Assembly: GCF_000143415.4 (NCBI RefSeq)
Contig: NW_003314434.1
Coordinates: 1-64,000, forward strand
Origin: Selaginella moellendorffii
Taxonomy: Eukaryota; Streptophyta; Lycopodiopsida; Selaginellales; Selaginellaceae
DNA length: 64,000 bases
Reading direction: 5' to 3'
Of the stretch, positions 57,560 through 64,000 are shown one piece after another. Position 1 is the stretch's first letter. The number at the start of each line of letters is the position of its first letter. Position numbers and translations under genes: made by a program. The notes under the pieces were generated by a model, which worked only from the letters and a program-made list of their open reading frames with translations, made no database searches and had not been told where the DNA came from.

Positions 57560-57949
57560 TGAACGATTGATGAGAAAATCAATCTTACTTTGCTACGACC
57601 AAGAGAAATAGTTGAAACCCGGTTTAGGTTCTTTGTAATGTTCTTGCCTATCCGGGGATTTCAGGCTGGGGATGGAGCAAACGATCTCCTCAACGCACTC
57701 GATTGGGAAGATTTGTGGCACAGATGGACAGCTCTTGTAGAGGGCGAGAGGAGCTTGCCAGTGCATTCTCCCGTTGCGGTTTTGCTGGAACTTTGTTCAG
57801 AAAATTTGTAATATACTTTCTGGTATAAACTTTTAGGAATGAAAATGTGCTTAGTATATTTTTCCATCTAACGGTTGATAATTTGTAAATTATAAACATG
57901 TTTATAATTTATATAAACTTTCTTAAACACCTTACACTAAGTGCACCCA

Positions 57950-59518
57950 TCAAGAAAGAAGTCCTTCCAGTGCAACGCCGAGACCAAAGATGAAGCAGTT
58001 CGCGTGCATTGGCAGATCGATGCCTGTGTTCCATAGACCAGCCGGCTGCCTGAACGGATTCTCCGTTATCTGGAAAGGCACCAAGGACCGGGATCACGCC
58101 ACCGATTTTTCTATGAAAAGATGCTCACTGGAAAAGTGACGTGGTTTGGCTCCAAGGAATCGATGCACTCGACAGCGAGCACACAAGCTTCCTCACAAAA
58201 GTCGGTAACGAAAACGGGGACTTCCATTGTTAAGAGCAATTCCTGGCAAGAGTTTGGACAAGGTGTTAAAGTAGAGTATATGGAGGCGACTTACAATCGT
58301 GGGTCTCCAAGTGATGTATGCCGCAACACCGGCGTTGAAAGCCACTACAACATCCGCACGAGAAATCTGGAACAAAGTCAGGAAGAAGTACTCTCACAGC
58401 GGAAGGGCTTGTGGAGCACCTGGTGATGAACCTCGTGATACAGCCCCTTCCACATAGATACGGATACGGTAGGAGTTATCGTGTGATTCGTTTCAAGTTT
58501 GCACTCGCAGCTAGCATCGAGGCACTTTGGATATGAAGCCAGCTCCAAAGTGCTTCCATGGCTGGAAACAAAGCGCGGGTCTCTTATAAGAGTAGCGAAA
58601 AGAAAAGAGAAACAAAGAACATACCTTGAGGAAGGCACAGCAGGTCCAACAAAGTCTATGTGGATTTGAGCGCCAGGAAGAAGCGCGAGAAGCTCTGCGA
58701 ATACCTCGAGCTGTTCAAGCTCCCGCTCTGGGCCTGAAAGATGAATTGAATACGAGACATGGCGTGCTTGAGAAACAAGTACCTAGGTAATGGATTGTCA
58801 GCTTTTCTCTCGGATCAAAACTTGTTTGGTTGATCGCATAGTAGAGTGTAAGTGGCTGCCACAGCAATGATTTAGTCGAATGAGTTCTGGGCTATGGAAC
58901 TTACCGAGTGAAGAAGAATGGCTGCCGGTGAATGCAAAGGTAAGTCACGCCACTCGTAGTACTGCTTCCAGCTCTCCAGTGGTGCCGCTGGAGCGTTCCT
59001 GGGACCTGAGCACACGCTAAGTTAGAAAAAGACTAGAGAACTCGCGAGAGGACACTACATTGCCTTTGCATGGACAAGCGTTGCTGGGAAGATGCCAGGA
59101 CGCGTCCCTGCGAGAACTTCTTGCTCCTGCTAGACAAGAGCACTCGTTCTTCCACAGCCCTTTCCCGTGGAGTCCTCTCTTGTCAAGAAATCCACACATC
59201 GAGCTCTCCAGCTGCGAGAGAAAAATCCAGCAGTCCAACTCTAGCTGAAAGCCATACCTCGAAAGAAAAGGGAAATTCGCTGACAGAGGACGCCTTCCGC
59301 GCTTGCTGCGCAAGGCGCTTGCAGACAAGCTTGTGTTCGCTCCAATGCCTGCTCTGCTCGAAAGAACAACAGAACTACTACATGACCCAATCGATTGCCG
59401 CGATTCTTGAAACCTGGTGGAATCGCGAGCAGTACCAGACGACGCGGCATCCATCGCAGCGGATCGGGCAGGACGCATCATCGACGCAGCGGCTCAAATT
59501 TCTCGCCCCGCAATCCAT
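57950..59518 (-). CDS. MYND zinc-finger protein with MSS51-like C-terminal domain (ten exons)
   Basis: Exons 59,518-59,414, 59,353-59,258, 59,211-59,064, 59,005-58,905, 58,855-58,783, 58,733-58,625, 58,582-58,420, 58,366-58,295, 58,242-58,129 and 58,069-57,950 sum to 1101 bp, giving 366 residues. All junctions are in frame; the third intron is GC-AG. The N-terminus is a MYND finger (CPIRCDGCRVVWYCSRFHQ joined to SRHWSEHKLVC). The rest follows the conserved C-terminal domain of yeast MSS51 and animal ZMYND proteins: GLHGKGLW, LPLHSPAAILLHS joined to PLTLYYAIN, LTIHYLGPERELEQLEVFAE, DVVVAFNAGVAAYITWRPT, VPVFVTDFCEEAC and NPFRQPAGLWNTG. MSS51 controls mitochondrial COX1 translation in yeast; the role of plant relatives is not established here. 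The start codon is 155 bp from the divergent PPR gene. Confidence 0.85.
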
Positions 59519-59555
59519 GATCGTGGGATCCAAGAATGTAGCGCTACGCTACCAA

Positions 59556-59564
59556 AAACCCTAA
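59556..59564. promoter_or_regulatory. Telo-box between the MYND and PPR genes
   Basis: AAACCCTAA is an exact plant telo-box match in the 155-bp divergent promoter. The same motif sits in the 53-bp promoter at 46,625. Confidence 0.45.
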
Positions 59565-59673
59565 AACTCTGGAATATCCACCACATATACCTTGTAAGCA
59601 CATGCCCAGTATGGGCAATTGGGTTTTTGTTTGTGTTTGATGGATCCAGATGCCGTATAGAGAAGATTGACAC

Positions 59674-62073
59674 ATGAAAGCAATCAGGGTTCCATCTAGA
59701 TTGCTAGACAACGAAACCAGCAGAGATGTTTGCTCGAAACTAAAACAGTGTGTGAGTTCCAAGGACTTTCCAGCTTGTAGGAGACTTCACCAAAAGATTA
59801 CTGAGAATCACTGGGAGCTCAGCACATATTCCTGGAATCTCTTGCTTGAAATGTACGGGAGGTTTGGAAGCCTCGAGGACGCACGCAGGATATTCAATGG
59901 CATGGGAGACAGGAACACGTTCACGTGGAATATTATGGTTTCGGCATATGCCCACAGAGGGAATCTGGCAGATGCCGAGGCTTTGTTTGCGGTGATGCCG
60001 CAAGCAAATGTAGTTTCTTGTAATATAATGCTAAGTTGCTATGTCTCTACGGGTAAATTCAAGCAAGCTGAAGAACTGTTTGAAAAGATGGTGGACAAGA
60101 ACGATGTGTCGCTGACTACAATGGTGACGGCATATTCCCTGATCGGGAATGTGCGGAAAGCTGAGCTAACGTTTGAAAATATTCCAAAACCGAGTGTGGT
60201 ATCCTGCAATGCTATGCTTCAAGCTTATGTAAAGCTCGGTTTAATCGATAAAGCAAAAGATATGCTGGAAAAAATGAAAATCCGCGATGTTATTTCGTGG
60301 ACTACTCTGCTGACCGCATATGCCCAAAATGGGGATGTTCGTAATGCCGAGGATCTCTTTGAGAGAATGCCAGAGAGAAATGTTGTCTCCTGGAATGTCA
60401 TGATAAGAGCATATTCTCACAATGGTTTGATACCGAAGGCTAGATTGCTCTTTGACCAAGCACCTATCCGGAACCATGTCACTTGGAACACAATGATCTC
60501 GGCATATTCGCAGGATGGGCTTGTAGAAGATGCCAAGGTTCTCTTTGATAAGATGCCGGAGAGAGATGCTGTGTCCTGGAATTCCATGCTGTATGGGTAT
60601 GTGAAAGTTGCAGATTTTGACCAGGCAAGAAGCATCTTTGGAAGGATTCCGGCGCCCAATGTGGTATCTTGGACTTGCATTCTCATGGGATATGCTCAGG
60701 CACGGAATCTAAAGGCGGCCAAGGGAATCTTTGACGATATCCCGCAAAGGAATCTGGTTGCATCGAACGTGTTGATGCACGCGTCCTCTCAAGTTGGCGA
60801 GTTTGAAGAGATGGAATATCTGTTTCATTCTATGCCGGAAAGAGATTTATTCTCGTGGAATGTGATGATTGAGGGATATGCTCGCCAAGGAAAGTTGGCG
60901 GAGTCTAGGAAGATCTTTGACTCCATGCCGGTCAAAGACCTCGTCTCATGGTCAACTATAATCGTTACGTGTAGTCAGCAAAAAGATGTAAGTCAGGTGG
61001 TTTACTTGTTTGAGAGAATGCCCGAGCACAACATTGTGGCCTGGAACGCGCTACTTTACGCAAATGCCAAAGCCGGGGATTTGCACGAAGCTCGAGCTGT
61101 ATTTGAGAAACACCCAGACAAAGACATAGCGTCATGGAACATCCTCCTCTCGGCTTACTCACAGCACAACGATTTTGCGAATGCCGAGATGGTGTTTGAG
61201 AGAATGCCGGAGAGAAGTCTCGTGTCGTTTAACTCCATGCTCCAAGCTTGCGCCACCAGCGGCAAGATCGACAAGGCGGAGCCACTGTTTCGAGCCATGG
61301 AAGATCGAGATGTTGTGTCGTGGACGTGCTTGATCACTGCTTATGCCAAGAGTAGCGGCCGAGCCTTGGATGGAGTGAGAGCCTTCAAACTCATGGACCA
61401 AGATGGTGTTCTTCCCGACGTGGTTGCCACCACTGCGGCTATGGAGGCCTGCTCGATCGCCGGAGCTCCAGCACAAGCGAGAGAGATCTTCTCCTGTTTC
61501 GAAGAAGCCGGACACGGCGAGGCCGATAATCTGCTCGTCGCGAACCTTGTCACCGTCTTTGCAAGCTGTGGAGAGCTGGGTGAAGCTCGAAAGCTGTTTG
61601 ACAAGCTCGTAAACCCGGACGTGGTCGTGTGGAGTAACTTGGTTGCGGCCTATGCCCGGAGTGGTGACGGCAAAGTCGCGCTGGAGGCGTTTCAGCTCAT
61701 GGCGCTCGATGGTAAGCTGCCCGACGAGATTGCCTTCGTTGTCATTCTCTCGGCTTGTAGCCACGCTGGTCTCTTTGACGAAGCCCGTTACTACTTCACC
61801 ACTATCACGTCTGACTACTCCATGAAGCCTGTCGTGGAGCACTACCACTGCATTGTCGATCTTCTCGGCCGGCTCGGGAGGCTCGACGATGCTAGCACTG
61901 TCGCTCAAGAAATGCCGTTTGAATCGAATAGCATCTCGTGGACCACGCTCCTCAGTGCATCAAATGTCCAGTCCAACTATAGTCACGCCGCAGAAGCAGC
62001 CGAGAATGCTGTAGATTGTGACCAGCTCAACTCCGCTGCCTACATTCTTCTATCAAACTTGGCTCCATCCTGA
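59674..62073 (+). CDS. PLS-class pentatricopeptide repeat protein, 799 aa, intronless
   Basis: An uninterrupted frame with about 20 PPR motifs from residue about 50 to 700. The dominant repeat is VVSWNVMIRAYSHNG / LFERMPERN, typical of plant organelle RNA-binding PPR proteins whose repeats read one base each. It ends with E-domain-like motifs (HYHCIVDLLGRLGRLDDA, ISWTTLLSA, AYILLSNL) and stops right there, without the DYW deaminase domain. Such E-type proteins usually take part in C-to-U editing with a separate deaminase, or in RNA stabilisation. The N-terminus (MKAIRVPSRLL) is short for a transit peptide. It is head to head with the MYND gene and tail to tail with the GH27 gene. Confidence 0.92.
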   Translation: MKAIRVPSRLLDNETSRDVCSKLKQCVSSKDFPACRRLHQKITENHWELSTYSWNLLLEMYGRFGSLEDARRIFNGMGDRNTFTWNIMVSAYAHRGNLADAEALFAVMPQANVVSCNIMLSCYVSTGKFKQAEELFEKMVDKNDVSLTTMVTAYSLIGNVRKAELTFENIPKPSVVSCNAMLQAYVKLGLIDKAKDMLEKMKIRDVISWTTLLTAYAQNGDVRNAEDLFERMPERNVVSWNVMIRAYSHNGLIPKARLLFDQAPIRNHVTWNTMISAYSQDGLVEDAKVLFDKMPERDAVSWNSMLYGYVKVADFDQARSIFGRIPAPNVVSWTCILMGYAQARNLKAAKGIFDDIPQRNLVASNVLMHASSQVGEFEEMEYLFHSMPERDLFSWNVMIEGYARQGKLAESRKIFDSMPVKDLVSWSTIIVTCSQQKDVSQVVYLFERMPEHNIVAWNALLYANAKAGDLHEARAVFEKHPDKDIASWNILLSAYSQHNDFANAEMVFERMPERSLVSFNSMLQACATSGKIDKAEPLFRAMEDRDVVSWTCLITAYAKSSGRALDGVRAFKLMDQDGVLPDVVATTAAMEACSIAGAPAQAREIFSCFEEAGHGEADNLLVANLVTVFASCGELGEARKLFDKLVNPDVVVWSNLVAAYARSGDGKVALEAFQLMALDGKLPDEIAFVVILSACSHAGLFDEARYYFTTITSDYSMKPVVEHYHCIVDLLGRLGRLDDASTVAQEMPFESNSISWTTLLSASNVQSNYSHAAEAAENAVDCDQLNSAAYILLSNLAPS

Positions 62074-62163
62074 TAAGAAAACTTCTTATCTTTATTTTGT
62101 GATCCTGGTGGACTCACCGCCATGTAATCGCCTCTGGTAACTTCATCATATCTGCCAAGCGAT

Positions 62164-63814
62164 TTAGATGCTACTTCCCTGCAAAAGTAACGGAGAGAGA
62201 TGGCTGAAAATGTTATAAACACTAGCGAACCATACCTCTTCACGGCTTCCAACGTTGCATAAAAGGGAAAACAGTACAGTGCCATGTCCAGCAACTTCTT
62301 CGGCTAAAACGTTGATCACTGCCACTGGTTTCTGGCTCCAAGCTTCATTTCCAGCGCAAGCTACGTACTCGTCCGTCTCGTTTTTCGGGGTCCTTCGTTG
62401 TATGAGGTGTACCAGAGGCAACGTGACCGTTCGCTTCTTCCGCGATAAGTTGAAAAAGGCGATATAGATTTGTCCATTGCCTCGCCCATGAGCGACCCAC
62501 ACTCGTTCTGCGTCATTCCCTTGAGCGTTTCTGTTGCCCGTACTGTGAGAGTTTACTTCCAAAACCGTCGGATTTGTAAGCAAGCTCAATGTTTCATTGT
62601 CCAAACGTCGTAAATCACCTCCAAACATGAGAGGAGACTTTGCCACTGCCCAGAGCGTCATCTACCAAGAAAAAATGTGAGTGATGTGCATTACAATGTA
62701 CACTTAACTGAACCTGTGTTTTCTTCTCCTCCAAAGACAGCCTAGAATTTCGATACGGACCATAAGCAGCAGCTGGAACGAGAAAACCCTGACTTCGTCA
62801 AAAGAACAAAACAAAAAACTAGTTTACCAGGATCCGTAAGACGTCCAAATGGTAGCATATCTAAGTCTACCCAAGACTTGCCTCCAACCACGCTAGGAAT
62901 GGCAATGAGTCCCGCATCTGCGAAGTCTCTGAAACAGTGCAAGTTAACAGAATACAAAGAATGCAATTCTTGGTACCTTGCTACATCAAAATGCTTCACG
63001 AGATACTTCCAGTCGTCCCAGTCGTCCCCAGTAACTCGATACATGTTTACAAGTTGCGCCACTCTTGCAGCCAACCCGGGTGTTGCTCCATCTCCCGGGG
63101 ACAAAGAATATATCATCGGACGTCCTGAGTTACGAATAGCTTTTGAAACTGTGAGTATCTCGTCGAGCTGGGGATTCTCTGCCCCGAAAACGCAGTCATG
63201 TTTGATGAAGTCTATCCCCCAAGAAGCATATTGATCGTAAAGAGATTGAATGAAAAGCTTTCCACCTTCACTGCTGGTATTGATCCCCACAAAGCATTGT
63301 TGCATCCACGGGCAGGCTTGATCCATCAAAGCAATATCTTTAGCGTTCCATGCATGTCCATTGCTCTTGAATGCGCCCAAGATCGGAGTTTTCTTCTTTA
63401 CTGCTGTCGTGCTGATTCCTCTCATGACGTGAATACCGAGCTTAAGACCCAGTGCATGAACTTTAGCGGCAATAGGTGCAAATCCTTTTCCACCGGTCGT
63501 GGAAGGCCATCGTTTTGGATCCGGAAGCGGTCGTCCCCACTTATCAATGAGATCGTAACCGGGCGACTTTGCAGAAGTTTTAAACCATCCATGTTTTAGC
63601 TTACGATACCACAGGTAATCTATTACGACGTACTGCATCATATCTGACTGTGAGCTTGACAGGCGAAAAACAAGTAGCCGTTACCTCATATCCATGCGGC
63701 TTAAGAGTTTCTGATACAATTTTCGCATTTTCCAAAAATTGTTCCTCAGAAATAGTAAAAGAAAACGAATCATAAGAATTCCAGCCGCGAGGTGGCGTTG
63801 CGGCGCTACGCGCA
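62164..63814 (-). CDS. GH27 glycosidase, alpha-galactosidase / beta-L-arabinopyranosidase type (5' end missing)
   Basis: Exons read from 63,814 downward: TPPRGWNSYDSFSFTISEEQ, HGYE joined to YVVIDYLWYRK, KWGRPLPDPKRWPS, GLKLGIHVMRGIS, GIDFIKHDCVFGAE (nucleophile Asp within KHDC), YRVTGDDWDDW (acid/base region) and MTLWAVAKSPLMFGGDLRRL, then a C-terminal beta domain ending at a TAA at 62,164. The overall pattern is closest to the plant APSE-type members of GH27, which remove beta-L-arabinopyranose or alpha-galactose from cell-wall glycoproteins. The exon at 63,814 starts with a splice acceptor (ccttttccag). A candidate donor (ctgtgagtaaa) near 63,985-63,995 suggests that the signal-peptide exon lies at or beyond the right edge. 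No frame break was seen. Confidence 0.85.
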
Positions 63815-64000
63815 CTGGAAAAGGACAAGCTGCTTGTCAGCTAAAGAAGTAAGAGAGTTTACGCTAATATCGCGCTCAGCAAAAGAATAAGAAGCAGAAA
63901 GCTGCAGCAACAGGGAACCTTGATTCTGTATAAAGCTGCAACAAGTTTAAAGCAAGCACAATTGAGAATTTCGCAAAACATTTACTCACAGCTAGCCAGG

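Noticed and set aside
57590-57811. 73-residue plus-strand frame downstream of the P450 relic (contains LPVHSPVAVLLEL)
   Set aside because: It vaguely resembles the MSS51-like LPLHSPAAILL block, but it is short, on the opposite strand and without further matching motifs, so it is not called.
1-64000. tRNA, rRNA, CRISPR or bacterial-type operon features
   Set aside because: No cloverleaf with box A/B, no rRNA core sequence and no regularly spaced direct repeats with unique spacers were seen; the genome is eukaryotic.

Overview
The window is nuclear DNA of a land plant. The gene set is plant-like: PLS-class PPR proteins, a full-size PDR/ABCG transporter, an OPT transporter, a 2OG-Fe(II) oxygenase, a VDAC and a GH27 enzyme. 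Introns are very short (about 45-70 bp in every gene I could splice by eye), genes are tightly packed, and decayed Ty3/gypsy elements are present. A lycophyte such as Selaginella fits best; this is inference from gene style, not a database match. The first 24 bases look like cloning-vector polylinker, so position 1 is probably the end of a sequenced clone or scaffold.

Left part (1-36,000) is a repeat-rich, rearranged region. A composite unit appears in five versions: A 26-4137, B about 18,060-19,840, C 19,708-23,805, D about 27,240-28,135 and E about 32,085-36,000. The full unit contains the decayed 3' tip of an ABCG transporter gene (minus), an AT-rich spacer, a five-exon eIF2-alpha-kinase-like gene (minus), a short bidirectional promoter and an FCP1/SCP-type HAD phosphatase gene (plus). 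A and C are nearly identical and both keep an intact kinase, but only A keeps an intact phosphatase. B, D and E are rearranged: B and D share a micro-inversion, and E has gained a SET-domain gene fragment. Between the units lie a degenerate Ty3/gypsy element (5764-10,652), fragments of others, a tiny solo LTR with a perfect target-site duplication, chimeric or broken PPR genes, a 2OG oxygenase and part of an unidentified multi-exon gene.

Right part (36,000-64,000) is ordinary gene-dense euchromatin. In order: full-length PDR-type ABCG transporter (minus), CorA/MRS2-type Mg transporter with a predicted C-terminal EF-hand (minus), zinc-finger protein (minus) sharing a 53-bp promoter with an FCP1-like pseudo-phosphatase (plus), S26-peptidase-like pseudo-protease (minus) head to head with VDAC (plus), OPT transporter (minus), a Gln/His-rich protein (plus), a relic of a second OPT gene, a cytochrome P450 pseudogene (plus), an MSS51-like MYND protein (minus) head to head with an intact 799-residue PPR gene (plus), and a GH27 glycosidase (minus) running off the right edge. 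Three genes carry candidate GC-AG introns. The mitochondrial theme (Mg transporter, S26-like protein, VDAC, MSS51-like protein, PPR) is noticeable, but these genes are separate transcription units, not an operon.

The ABCG tip in every repeat unit and the intact ABCG gene beside unit E suggest that the array arose from an ancestral kinase-phosphatase-ABCG neighbourhood, with breakpoints in the last ABCG exon. I did not find a clearly new enzymatic system. The most unusual items are the repeat array with its captured gene fragments, the kinase lacking its catalytic-loop lysine, and the EF-hand CorA protein whose calcium loop is completed by a GC-AG splice.
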